From Akkermansiaceae bacterium (GTDB lineage: Bacteria > Verrucomicrobiota > Verrucomicrobiia > Verrucomicrobiales > Akkermansiaceae), in assembly GCA_021733795.1 (NCBI GenBank), contig JAIPKB010000027.1, positions 1 to 38,747 of the forward strand: DNA of 38,747 bases, read 5' to 3'. The position numbers and the translations under genes are program-made. Below the pieces are notes generated by a model. That model had not been told where the DNA came from. It saw only the letters and a program-made list of their open reading frames with translations, and did no database searches. Shown one piece after another: positions 25,077-32,561 of this stretch; position 1 is the stretch's first letter, and each line of letters begins with the position of its first letter.

Positions 25077-26039
25077 TCACTGCATTCTTGGATCCCTGGG
25101 CTTCTTGTTACTTTTGAGCCCTGCGGGATCGGTTGAAACCGGTGCCGGTGTCTGGTCCCGAAATTCCGCCAGTTTCACCCGCAGTTCGGCCAATTGTTGA
25201 TCGAGGTCGGTGATCCGCTGTTCCAAAGCGGCGCAGTACTTGGCCGGGTTGCGCTGCTGGAGACGCTCGATGAGATTGAACAGGAGCACGAGGCGCCAGA
25301 GGCGGACCCACAGGCCGCGCAGGCGGTAGGCACTGAGGAGTTTGCCGGCGCGGAACAGGCGGACAAAGCGGAAGGCGGCCAGCAGGCGCAGGAAGGCGAC
25401 CAGCGGCAGCAGAATGATGACGAGATTGATCCAGTTCTTGAGGCAATAGGCGAGTTTGTTCGGCGCGGCTGCCACCATCCACATAAACTCGACGGTGAAG
25501 CCAAGCCAGATCATGCAGGTGGTCAGATGCGCCGCCAGCGCCATGCTCGGGTTGTTGTCCAGCGACTCACCGCCGCTCAGTTCGATGCCGAGCACAGGCA
25601 GCACCAGCAGGGTGAGCACCAGCATCGGCAGCGCGAGCCTTTGCTCGAGTTGTCCGGAGGTTTTCTCGCCAGCGGGCAGCCAGCCAGCGCCGGGCAGCCA
25701 CAGCCAACCGCGTGGCTTGCTGCTGGCGGTGATCATGCGCAGCGGCGGGATCAAGGTGGTGAGCAGCAGGCGCTTGAGCCGCGCCGGCCAGGCATCCGGC
25801 GCCCAAAAGAGTCCCAGCAGGCCTTCCACCACCACGATGACCCACAGGACGAGGATGATCGGCCGAAACCAGGCGTGCTCCAGCAGCAGCTCGCGAAAGG
25901 TTGCGCCACTGTCGCCATGCGGCAGCACGGAGCCGATGCAGGTGAGGAAACTGAGCGCCACAACGAGCATGAACGCATGGCGGAAATTGCCGCCTTGGGG
26001 TGCTGGGCCGGGAGTGGTGGCTGCGCTCATTGACGGCAT
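25077..26039 (-). CDS. Membrane protein with S4-like helix and coiled-coil tail
   Basis: Function is not known. The 320-residue protein has about six hydrophobic segments (about 22-42, 58-78, 135-152, 168-190, 200-222 and the next). The region near NWINLVIILLPLVAFLRLLAAFRFVRLF resembles the S3-S4 part of voltage-gated ion channels, with arginines at three- to four-residue spacing (R, R, R, R through AYRLRGLWVRLWR). A C-terminal coiled coil follows (ALEQRITDLDQQLAELRVKL). No pore loop with a selectivity filter (GYG or similar) is seen. It could be a lone voltage-sensor-like domain protein or a diverged cation-channel relative. It stands alone on the minus strand, divergent from the lipoprotein gene. 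Confidence 0.65.
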   Translation of the reverse strand: MPSMSAATTPGPAPQGGNFRHAFMLVVALSFLTCIGSVLPHGDSGATFRELLLEHAWFRPIILVLWVIVVVEGLLGLFWAPDAWPARLKRLLLTTLIPPLRMITASSKPRGWLWLPGAGWLPAGEKTSGQLEQRLALPMLVLTLLVLPVLGIELSGGESLDNNPSMALAAHLTTCMIWLGFTVEFMWMVAAAPNKLAYCLKNWINLVIILLPLVAFLRLLAAFRFVRLFRAGKLLSAYRLRGLWVRLWRLVLLFNLIERLQQRNPAKYCAALEQRITDLDQQLAELRVKLAEFRDQTPAPVSTDPAGLKSNKKPRDPRMQ

Positions 26040-26147
26040 CCTGACATGCGCCCCGGCGATTGTAAAGCGGCGTCAACGGAGCTCCGCTTCAGCTTGTTTT
26101 CCGCAGCTCCACGGGTGCATGACAATAATGTCAGAATTCCGCAAGCA

Positions 26148-26328
26148 CAGGCAGGGACCGATCTCCGAGCGGTCCGGCGGGGGCGAGGCCGCACTTCCAT
26201 CCAATCCCAAGCCACCCGGACCGTCCGCCCGCACCCATTCCCTGATCGGGAGGTCGGCGACCCCACGCCGATTTTCCCGCGCACGGGACTGTTCCCAGCC
26301 AGACCGCCCGGAGGTCGGTCCCTGCCTG
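26148..26328. repeat. Inverted REP-like doublet, 181 bp
   Basis: The ends 26148-26174 and 26302-26328 are inverted copies matching at 25 of 27 positions (CAGGCAGGGACCGA and so on). Each end also contains its own small palindrome (GGACCG/CGGTCC around CTCCGAG). This is the arrangement of REP doublets/REPINs or a small MITE. No target duplication is apparent. Confidence 0.7.
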
Positions 26329-26463
26329 CGATTCCCTAGGTGGCGGGGCGCTTGGCTTTTTTGTCATGCCCCCAGCTCCACTGCCATCCGATATTCTCCT
26401 TTCCACCGGGGCGGAGATCTCCCACAATGCTGCGGTTTCCGCGCCCGTTTCCCACCATTTCAC

Positions 26464-26498
26464 CATCGCCCATCGCCCATCGCCCATCGCCCATCGCC
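26464..26498 (+). repeat. 7-nt tandem repeat, CATCGCC x5
   Basis: Five perfect consecutive copies of CATCGCC lie immediately before a second 7-nt array, in the leader of the lipoprotein gene. Confidence 0.95.
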
Positions 26499-26499
26499 C

Positions 26500-26562
26500 C
26501 TCCGACCTCCGACCTCCGACCTCCGACCTCCGACCTCCGACCTCCGACCTCCGACCTCCGAC
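26500..26562 (+). repeat. 7-nt tandem repeat, CTCCGAC x9
   Basis: Nine perfect consecutive copies of CTCCGAC end 15 bases before the ATG of the lipoprotein gene. Copy-number change by slippage would alter the spacing between promoter and start codon. The unit resembles CTCCGAAC in the dispersed leader repeat. Confidence 0.95.
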
Positions 26563-26577
26563 CTCTTCCCCAAAGCC

Positions 26578-28107
26578 ATGCGCCTGCTCCTGCTCCTACC
26601 CGTCCTGCTAACCGCCTGCAAATCGGCGGCGGAATCACCGCCGACCACCGCCGCCACGCCACCGGCGGCCAGCCAGCCGGCACCCGCGGTGGATCTCAAA
26701 TCCTCCGTGGTGCGCCTCAACTCGACCGTGCAGCCGTGGAACCCGGCCCAACCGTGGGAGAAAGCCGGCCCCTCGTCCCGCCGCGCCCTCGCCGCCATCG
26801 TCGGGCCCTCGCAAGTGCTGACCACCGCCGACATGGTGGCCAACGCCACCTATCTGGAGTTGGAATCGCCCGACGGCAGCCGGTTCGCACCCGCCAGGGT
26901 GATCGCCGTGGATTACGAGACCAACCTGGCCCTGCTGGCTCCCGCCTCCGCCGCCGAGGGCGACAAGCTTTTCGCCGCCACCCGCCCCGTGGAGATCGCC
27001 GCACCCGCCAAGACCGGCGACCCGCTCACGATCTATCAAATCGAGGAAAACGGCGTTGAACTCCGCACTGCGGGCGTCTTGCAGAGCGTCGACATCCAAT
27101 CCTCCTTTCTGCCCAGCCAGGCTTTTCTAACCTATCAGGTGAAGGCCTCCATGCAAAGTGCCGCGAGCAGCTACAGCCTGCCGGTGTTCACCGGGGAAAA
27201 GCTCACCGGGGTGTTGTACAGCTACAACTCGAAGGATCAAATTTGCGACATTTCGGCCACCGACATTCTCGCCCGTTTTCTCAAGGCGGCGGCCACCGAG
27301 TCCTATGTGGGTGCTCCCAGCCTGGGGGTTTCCTGTGCCACCACCGAGGATCCGGCGTTCCGGCGCTGGCTCAAGCTGACCGATGACCAGGGCGGACTCT
27401 ATCTGAGTTCCGTGCGCAAGGGCTATGCCGCCGCCGCCGCCGGAATGAAAAAGGGCGACGTGCTGCTGGCCGTGGACGACCACGCCATCGACCGCCGCGG
27501 CTACTTCCAACATCCCAGCTACGGCAGCCTCTCCTGGGGGCACCTCGTGCGCGGCGACAAGGCGGTGGGAGACACCGTCACCCTTGCGCTGATCCGCGCG
27601 GGCGAACCGCTCGAACTCAAGGCCACCCTCGCCCGCGAGGAGGAATGGGACAAACTGGTCCCCAACTACACCTTCGACCGCGCCCCCGACTACCTGGTCA
27701 AGGGCGGTTTCATCTTCCAGGAACTCTCCCTTCCCCTACTCGAATCCTTCGGCGAAAACTGGACCTCCCGCGCTCCGCTCAATCTCCTGGATGTTTATGA
27801 AAACCCCGAGAAATACGAGGATAAATCCCGCCGGATCGTGTTTTTGAGCGGAGTCATCCCCACCCCTGCCACGGTCGGTTACGAACCGCTCCGCAACCTG
27901 ATCGTCCGCCAGGTCAATGGCGTCCCGATCCGCGACTTGAAGTCGCTGGTGGAAGCGTTCAAAGCCAACCCAAACCCCCTCCACTCGATCCAGTTCGACC
28001 AGGATGATTTCACCATCCACCTCGATGAAGCGGTCTCGTCCCAAGTCGATGCCGAGCTGCTCCAGCGGGGGATTCCCATACTCCAACGCCTGACCGAAAC
28101 GCCATGA
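26578..28107 (+). CDS. Lipoprotein with degenerate Deg-type protease and PDZ domains
   Basis: The 509-residue product starts with a lipoprotein signal (LLLLLPVLLTAC, C14). Residues about 45-235 follow the DegP/HtrA trypsin fold (AAIVGPSQVLTTADMV, VDYETNLALLAP). At the triad positions histidine appears as D85, the aspartate strand as N116, and the GNSGGPL serine loop is replaced by AASSYSLPVF, so proteolysis is unlikely. A PDZ domain (about 245-340, VRKGYAAAAAGMKKGDVLLAVDD) is followed by a second PDZ-like C-terminal domain (LRNLIVRQVNGVPIRDLKSL), as in Deg proteases with two PDZ modules. It probably works as a periplasmic binding or scaffold protein. Its stop overlaps the next start codon (ATGA), so it is coupled to the LutA-like gene. 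Confidence 0.8.
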   Translation: MRLLLLLPVLLTACKSAAESPPTTAATPPAASQPAPAVDLKSSVVRLNSTVQPWNPAQPWEKAGPSSRRALAAIVGPSQVLTTADMVANATYLELESPDGSRFAPARVIAVDYETNLALLAPASAAEGDKLFAATRPVEIAAPAKTGDPLTIYQIEENGVELRTAGVLQSVDIQSSFLPSQAFLTYQVKASMQSAASSYSLPVFTGEKLTGVLYSYNSKDQICDISATDILARFLKAAATESYVGAPSLGVSCATTEDPAFRRWLKLTDDQGGLYLSSVRKGYAAAAAGMKKGDVLLAVDDHAIDRRGYFQHPSYGSLSWGHLVRGDKAVGDTVTLALIRAGEPLELKATLAREEEWDKLVPNYTFDRAPDYLVKGGFIFQELSLPLLESFGENWTSRAPLNLLDVYENPEKYEDKSRRIVFLSGVIPTPATVGYEPLRNLIVRQVNGVPIRDLKSLVEAFKANPNPLHSIQFDQDDFTIHLDEAVSSQVDAELLQRGIPILQRLTETP

Positions 28108-28868
28108 CCGAAGCAACCGCCACCACCCGCCCGGTCGGCGACCGGGTCCTGCTCATGGGCACCTGCCTGTGTGATGCCTTTTACGACGACGTCGCCCGCG
28201 CCACAGTGGAGGTGCTGGAGCATCTGGGGGTGACCATCGAGTTTCCGCCGGACCAGACCTGCTGCGGCCAACCGGCCTTCAACTCGGGCGACTGGCAGGC
28301 CTCGCGCAAGGTGGCGCGGCACTGTGCCTCGGTGTTCGCGGGCGACCTGCCGATCATCGTCCCCTCGGGTTCCTGTGCCGCCATGAACTCCCATGGCAAC
28401 ACCCTGCAGTTCGAGGACCAACCGGATGATCCGGCCATCCGTTCATTCGCCGCCCGCACGTGGGAACTCATCGACTTCATCCACCACGGCCTGGGCATCA
28501 AAACCTGGCCTGGAGCGTTTGCCGAACCCACCCGGCTGGCCTTCCATCGGTCCTGCCACAGCCGCGGCACCGCCACCGGCGCGGCGGCCCGCACCCTGCT
28601 CGGCTCGATCCGCAACGCCACCGTCATTCCCTTCGGCCAGTCCGAGCAATGCTGTGGTTTCGGCGGCACCTTCAGCGTCACCTTCCCCCATATCTCCGGC
28701 CGGATGGGCAGCCTCAAGCTCGATCATATCCTCGAGATCGACCCGGACCTGCTCGTCGGCGTGGACATGTCCTGCCTCATGCACCTCAGCGGCCTCGCCC
28801 AGGTCCAGGGCCGCCCACTCAAGCCGCTGCACGTCGTCCAAGTGCTCCGCGACACCCTCGGCGGTTAG
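28104..28868 (+). CDS. lutA: LutA/YkgE-like protein with CCG domains
   Basis: The 254-residue cytoplasmic protein has two cysteine-rich CCG domains: C53-C54 in QTCCGQPAFNSGDW with C91, and C183-C184 in SEQCCGFGGTFSV with C151 and a later DMSCLMH. These domains bind Fe-S or heterodisulfide-type cofactors in lactate (LutABC) and glycolate oxidation. LutA normally sits with lutB (ferredoxin-like) and lutC, which are absent here. Only the degenerate Deg lipoprotein precedes it, translationally coupled through a 4-base overlap. It may work with partners encoded elsewhere or be the remainder of a broken operon. Confidence 0.88.
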   Translation: MTEATATTRPVGDRVLLMGTCLCDAFYDDVARATVEVLEHLGVTIEFPPDQTCCGQPAFNSGDWQASRKVARHCASVFAGDLPIIVPSGSCAAMNSHGNTLQFEDQPDDPAIRSFAARTWELIDFIHHGLGIKTWPGAFAEPTRLAFHRSCHSRGTATGAAARTLLGSIRNATVIPFGQSEQCCGFGGTFSVTFPHISGRMGSLKLDHILEIDPDLLVGVDMSCLMHLSGLAQVQGRPLKPLHVVQVLRDTLGG

Positions 28869-28935
28869 AAACCGCGCATCGTAGCGGCGATTTTTCCGGT
28901 GATTTTTCTTGTCAAGAGGGGTTTGAAGCCTGTTC

Positions 28936-28954
28936 ATCGCCTTTGAAAGGCGAT
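28936..28954 (+). terminator. Hairpin after the LutA-like gene
   Basis: ATCGCCTTT and AAAGGCGAT form a near-perfect palindrome about 70 bases after the stop codon. Two copies of ATCCTAAAC follow at about 28960-28980. There is no T-run, so termination is only probable. Confidence 0.45.
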
Positions 28955-29030
28955 TGAAAATATCCTAAACATCCTAAACATCCTCCTCCAAATCAGGTAT
29001 TATTTCGCACGACCAAGTCCCCGGACGGTT

Positions 29031-29558
29031 TTGTTGCAGTGCGTCGTCGTGCCCTGTTTTGCCGCAGCCTTGTCCGGGTGCAGTACCCTCGGGTCGCTGC
29101 TCCGCGTCGCCGTGCCGCTCGCCGCCGGCAAGCTGCCCTTTGCCTGTCTCGCTGAGGGAACGCGGGTGGACACCCCATCCGGCCCACGGGCGATCGAGCG
29201 GTTGGAAGCTGGCGACCAGGTGATCGGGTATGCCGACACCCCGGTCCGCATTCTGCAAAAACATTGCTACCTTGAAAGCCCCGCCACCCTTTTCCTGCGT
29301 ATCGGCTTCGACGACGGCGCGGAAGTCGAACTCTGTGGGATGCACCGCCTGGCCGGAATCCGGGCACGCAACCTCCGGCTGGATCAGGTCGTCGCCGGCC
29401 GCAAAATCATCCGCATCGGCTCACGCAGCGGCGTGACCCGTTCGTTCGATCTGCTAACCGAGGACCCCGGCTACCGGATCGCAGGCGTGCCGGTGAACAG
29501 CATGATTGAGGAAATGCACACCGCCGCCGCAACCGGGATGCGCTCCGTTAGAGACTAG
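29031..29558 (+). CDS. Hint-domain lipoprotein
   Basis: The 175-residue frame has a short hydrophobic leader with lipobox LSGC (C17). It then carries a Hint (hedgehog/intein) module: block A FACLAEGTRVDTPSGPRAIE with C39 and LEAGDQVIGY, a block B-like LCGMHRLAG with H105, and RARNLRLDQVVAGRKIIRI. It ends near a VPVNSMI segment that may stand in for the final HN/HC motif. Hint domains cleave or rearrange a peptide bond next to the cysteine. Here the cysteine is 22 residues after the lipid-modified cysteine, with nothing else in the protein to process. The start is uncertain (TTG at 29031 or GTG at 29049). I infer a periplasmic or surface location. Confidence 0.7.
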   Translation: MLQCVVVPCFAAALSGCSTLGSLLRVAVPLAAGKLPFACLAEGTRVDTPSGPRAIERLEAGDQVIGYADTPVRILQKHCYLESPATLFLRIGFDDGAEVELCGMHRLAGIRARNLRLDQVVAGRKIIRIGSRSGVTRSFDLLTEDPGYRIAGVPVNSMIEEMHTAAATGMRSVRD

Positions 29559-29612
29559 CGCCTCACCGGATTTGCCTTGCCTGCCCCTGCGGCACCCGCT
29601 ACGCTCACGACC

Positions 29613-30398
29613 ATGATCGCATCAACCGCCCCGCCCACCATCCGCGTCACCGTCTGGAACGAGTTCCGCCATGAACGCGCCAACCCGAGGGTCGCCGCCA
29701 TCTATCCGCAGGGGATGCATCAGACGATCGCCGATGCGCTAGGCCGCGACGCCGACCTTTCCGTCCGCACCGCCACGCTCGACGAGCCCGAGCACGGGCT
29801 CACCGACGCTGTGCTCGAGCAGACCGACGTACTCATCTGGTGGGGGCACATGGCCCACGCCGAGGTGGCGGATGCGGTGGTCGCCAAGGTGCGCCGCCGG
29901 GTCCATGAAGGGATGGGGTTGATCGTCTTGCACAGCGCCCACTACTCGAAGATTTTCAAATCGCTGATGGGGGATACCTGCTCGCTTTCCTGGCGTGAGG
30001 CATCCGACAAGGAGCGGCTGTGGGTCGTCTGCCCGGGGCATCCGATCGTGCGGGGGATCGGTCCGTTCATCGAACTGCCGGTTGAGGAAATGTATGGCGA
30101 GCCCTTCGGCATCCCCACGCCCGACGAGTTGGTTTTCATCAGTTGGTTCACCGGCGGGGAGGTCTTCCGGTCCGGGGCCACCTGGCGGCGGGGCCACGGC
30201 AGGGTTTTCTATTTCCGGCCCGGGCACGAAACCTATCCGACCTATCACAACCCCCAGATCCAACAGGTCATCGCCAACGGGGTGCGCTGGGCTCACACCG
30301 GCCTCCGGATCCAGGACGACGCGCCCAATGTGGCCGCGCTCGAACCGCTGCCTGCGGACCCCGATGCCGCCCACCGCTCGACCGTGAGCCACGTTTAG
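29613..30398 (+). CDS. ThuA-domain protein
   Basis: The 261-residue protein belongs to the ThuA-like family (PF06283), with a class I glutamine amidotransferase-like fold. Visible blocks are [47 protein letters not shown] and [14 protein letters not shown] near the end. ThuA-like proteins are linked to sugar or trehalose-type utilisation, including keto-sugar metabolism; the reaction is not firmly established. There is no signal peptide, so it is cytoplasmic. It lies about 55 bases after the Hint gene on the same strand and is convergent with the outer-membrane protein gene. Confidence 0.88.
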   Translation: MIASTAPPTIRVTVWNEFRHERANPRVAAIYPQGMHQTIADALGRDADLSVRTATLDEPEHGLTDAVLEQTDVLIWWGHMAHAEVADAVVAKVRRRVHEGMGLIVLHSAHYSKIFKSLMGDTCSLSWREASDKERLWVVCPGHPIVRGIGPFIELPVEEMYGEPFGIPTPDELVFISWFTGGEVFRSGATWRRGHGRVFYFRPGHETYPTYHNPQIQQVIANGVRWAHTGLRIQDDAPNVAALEPLPADPDAAHRSTVSHV

Positions 30399-30453
30399 CG
30401 GGCGGTTGTTTCGGGATTGAGGACTCAGTAAACCACCTCGTCTTGGTCGCAGC

Positions 30454-31116
30454 CTAGAACTCGTGGCGATACCCGATGCCGAGACTGTTGACACCGCCAG
30501 TGTCGAACACGTGGCCACCGGATTGATGGGCGATGAAAAAAATGAGCTGGTGCCTGGGATAATCCGGGTGGGCGAGGGTCAGTTGGATCGGCCAGTTGAA
30601 TTTCAATTTGGAGCGGTCTTGTCCGGGGTGGCGCTCTTGGTCGATCAGATAGACCCGCTCCGAATAGGAAAGTCCGATGCCCATCGCAAACGTGGTTTTC
30701 ACATACTTATTCCAGGGAAAATCGACCCATCGCACGGTAAATGACGCGTTGAAATCCAAGAACGGTCTCCGCGCGTTTTCATCGACGATTTCCAAGGTGA
30801 ACGGGACCTCGAGCTGGGGGGTGAAGGTATGCCCGCCGATTTCCCACCGGAGTTCTCCGAGGCGCCGCGCCGCGGTCAATGAGTAGATTGTGCCAGCGCC
30901 CGGCCCCGAGGCTTGGTGGAGCGAGATTTCGGGAGATGCGAAGTCTTTGATGCTGGCGTCGGTAATCGTTGCGGCACCCACCTCGAAGATCCAGTTGCCC
31001 AGACCGTCCCGGCCACAGTGAGGGGAGAAACAGATGGTCGCCGCCTCACCAGGGTGTGGCAGCAGCAGCGAGAGCGCTGGGAGGAGGAAACGGCGGAGTT
31101 GCCAGAACAATGCCAT
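30454..31116 (-). CDS. PagL-like outer-membrane protein, putative lipid A deacylase
   Basis: From the ATG at 31116 the 220-residue protein has a signal peptide (FLLPALSLLLPHPGEA). Alternating beta strands follow and the C-terminal residue is phenylalanine, as in outer-membrane barrels. The last strands (FFIAHQSGGHVFD, GVNSLGIGYRHEF) resemble the PagL/acyloxyacyl hydrolase motif HxSNxG...GxNxxGLxY, where the histidine and serine are catalytic. PagL removes a fatty acid from lipid A. Similarity is restricted to this motif, so a non-enzymatic barrel protein is the alternative. The longer upstream frame to 31257 has no signal character. Confidence 0.6.
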   Translation of the reverse strand: MALFWQLRRFLLPALSLLLPHPGEAATICFSPHCGRDGLGNWIFEVGAATITDASIKDFASPEISLHQASGPGAGTIYSLTAARRLGELRWEIGGHTFTPQLEVPFTLEIVDENARRPFLDFNASFTVRWVDFPWNKYVKTTFAMGIGLSYSERVYLIDQERHPGQDRSKLKFNWPIQLTLAHPDYPRHQLIFFIAHQSGGHVFDTGGVNSLGIGYRHEF

Positions 31117-31479
31117 GTGCGGATGGGATTTGGGGGTTCGAGATATGAGCGATTCGGGGGATTCAAGGCCGGGGAGATGATCCACTACCACGCAGACGGT
31201 GACCAGCGGAAATATCACAGGCCGGTAAATATGAGAGAAAACATCGGTGCGCGGCAACTGGTCCTTTCCCTCTTGCTTCGAATGAGTCCGGCGAGCATGT
31301 TCTGGGGAAATTTTCGGTCACACGCCGATTTTCCGTGGCACGGCAAAGGAAATTTTTTTTCGCGCCTGAAGATTCTGCGCCATGTCCACCGATTTCGGAC
31401 CACTCGACTCCAAAGACCCACCTCCGACCTGCCGTTCGGGTGCCGGAAAGGCGTTTTGCGCCCCTCCTTTCCCCGCCGC

Positions 31480-31557
31480 CCCCTGATACCCGCTCTCCGA
31501 ACCGCTCTTTAGCCCCCCATGCGCACCAACCCAGAAAAGCAATTGAGCTAACAACTG
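31480..31557 (+). repeat. Dispersed leader repeat, copy 2
   Basis: This is the counterpart of 15037-15114. The conserved ATG at 31520 opens only a ten-codon frame (MRTNPEKQLS) before a stop, so this copy has lost, or never had, its gene. Confidence 0.7.
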
Positions 31558-31659
31558 ACCGAATTTCTGACATCATCCGACACTGGGCTTGCCGGAAGGT
31601 GCGGCGGCATGCTCACGGCGGATTTATGGAAATCTGCAAACGCTTGAATTGCAGGGCAA

Positions 31660-31782
31660 AGCGACAAAGTGTCTTTTCTTCCAATGTAACAAAGTGGAAC
31701 TACCCATTGCGCCTGTGGTGGCCGTGCAAAAATCCGCCCTGGCGGCATGTGGGACCGCTGAAAAATGACCTTGAATTTGCCC
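31660..31782 (-). mobile_element. Possible insertion-sequence end
   Basis: Two CAAAGTG-containing motifs (GACAAAGTGTC and AACAAAGTGGAAC), about 24 bases apart, are followed by an AT-richer tract and a terminal TTGAATTTGCCCCA. Read on the reverse strand this resembles the subterminal repeats of IS21-type elements. No transposase sequence remains. Confidence 0.3.
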
Positions 31783-31847
31783 CAATCTGCGGTCAATTGC
31801 CGGTGTCTGCCATTGAATCCCAGTCGTTACGCCAGATCGGGAAACGG
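31778..31847 (+). repeat. 70-nt dispersed repeat, copy 1
   Basis: The segment matches 37231-37300 without gaps at 63 of 70 positions, in the same orientation. It lies at the start of a small gene, reading ICGQLPVSAIESQSLRQIGK in frame; the other copy has a stop after LPV. Confidence 0.9.
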
Positions 31848-31976
31848 CTCGAAGGATTCAAGACCGCTCTTGCTTGGTTCGACAAGGTGCTGGTGGCCCA
31901 GGGCCAGATTGCGGACGAGGACAAGCGCCTGGCCGCCGCCTGTGAGGCATTCCGCAAGGTGCTTGCCAAAGCCTGA
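31803..31976 (+). CDS. Small helical protein, unrecognised
   Basis: Beginning at a GTG inside the 70-nt repeat, the 57-residue product is charged and helical (SLRQIGKRLEGFKTALAWF, EDKRLAAACEAFRKVLAKA) with good coding bias. There is no signal or known motif. It ends 11 bases before the next small gene, so the two may form a unit. The frame is open upstream through the repeat, making the start uncertain. Confidence 0.4.
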   Translation: MSAIESQSLRQIGKRLEGFKTALAWFDKVLVAQGQIADEDKRLAAACEAFRKVLAKA

Positions 31977-31987
31977 CCCTCGCCGCC

Positions 31988-32420
31988 ATGGACACCGCAA
32001 CCCGTCAACTGATCGAAGCCTTCCGCGTCACCGTTGAGCGCCTTGACACCATCAGCGGCCAACCGCAATCGCTCGCCATCACCATCGCCCGCGCTGACGA
32101 GCTTTCCGGCTTGATCCAACGGAGTGGCGACGACATTGAAGCACGGTGGTTGAGAGAGGAGCAAGCCGCCATCCGGGCATCCCGTGGCGCTGCGCATCCT
32201 GCGGTCCCAACTGGAAAACGAGCTTCGGAAGGTCCATTCTGTGCTCGGCGAACAACTGCGGGTGGCGCTCGACGCGGTCACCGACATGGTAACGGCGGCG
32301 GCGGGAGGGGCTGGTGCGGCCATGTCGCCATTCGTCCGGCGGCACCTTGCGGAGCTGGCGCGGCATCGCTCAGGCCCATCGGTCCCGGTCTCCCCAGGCT
32401 TCCAGGCAACGTCCCTTTGA
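31988..32420 (+). pseudogene. Small unknown gene, apparently frameshifted
   Basis: The first frame gives MDTATRQLIEAFRVTVERLD and a helical stretch to about LREEQAAIRASR. The coding-like sequence then continues in another frame (ALRILRSQLENELRKVHSV, LDAVTDMVTAAAGG) to the stop at 32420. The switch is at about 32170-32190. Either one gene has a frameshift, or there are two overlapping small genes, the second with a GTG start at 32184. The helical, alanine-rich style resembles small phage or plasmid accessory proteins, but I recognise no family. Confidence 0.4.
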
Positions 32421-32477
32421 CTCGCCAGTTCAAGAATTCCTGGTCCTTTAGAGTAGCTCGACTATGGCAATTGAAGG

Positions 32478-32519
32478 CCAAAAGTGAGTGTTGTTAGGCC
32501 TCGATTTTCCCACTTTTGG
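32478..32519. terminator. Hairpin between small genes and sulfatase
   Basis: CCAAAAGTG and CACTTTTGG form a 9-bp stem around a 24-nt loop between the convergent unknown gene and the sulfatase. It could end transcription from either side. Confidence 0.4.
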
Positions 32520-32561
32520 ACTCTTGTGGTCTGAGGCGAAGCCTTGCTAGCTCTGCGTTTC

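Larger units (their letters stand above)
31117..31802. other. Repeat-rich region without intact genes
   Basis: Nearly 690 bases hold no convincing gene. They contain the second leader repeat, a segment resembling an insertion-sequence end, and the first copy of a 70-nt dispersed repeat. CACGCCGATTTTCC near 31321 also occurs near 26261. The region seems to be an accumulation site for short repeats and remnants. Confidence 0.5.

Noticed and set aside
26464..26562. Possible CRISPR array
   Set aside because: Units are 7 nt and perfectly tandem, with no spacers and no cas genes.
25456..26577. Long N-terminal extension of the PDZ lipoprotein frame
   Set aside because: It crosses the divergent membrane gene, the REP doublet and both 7-nt arrays; the lipoprotein signal fixes the start at 26578.
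31791..32474. TCAATTGCC / GGCAATTGA inverted pair flanking the small genes
   Set aside because: Only 9 bp, containing a self-palindromic CAATTG, with no extension on either side; likely chance.
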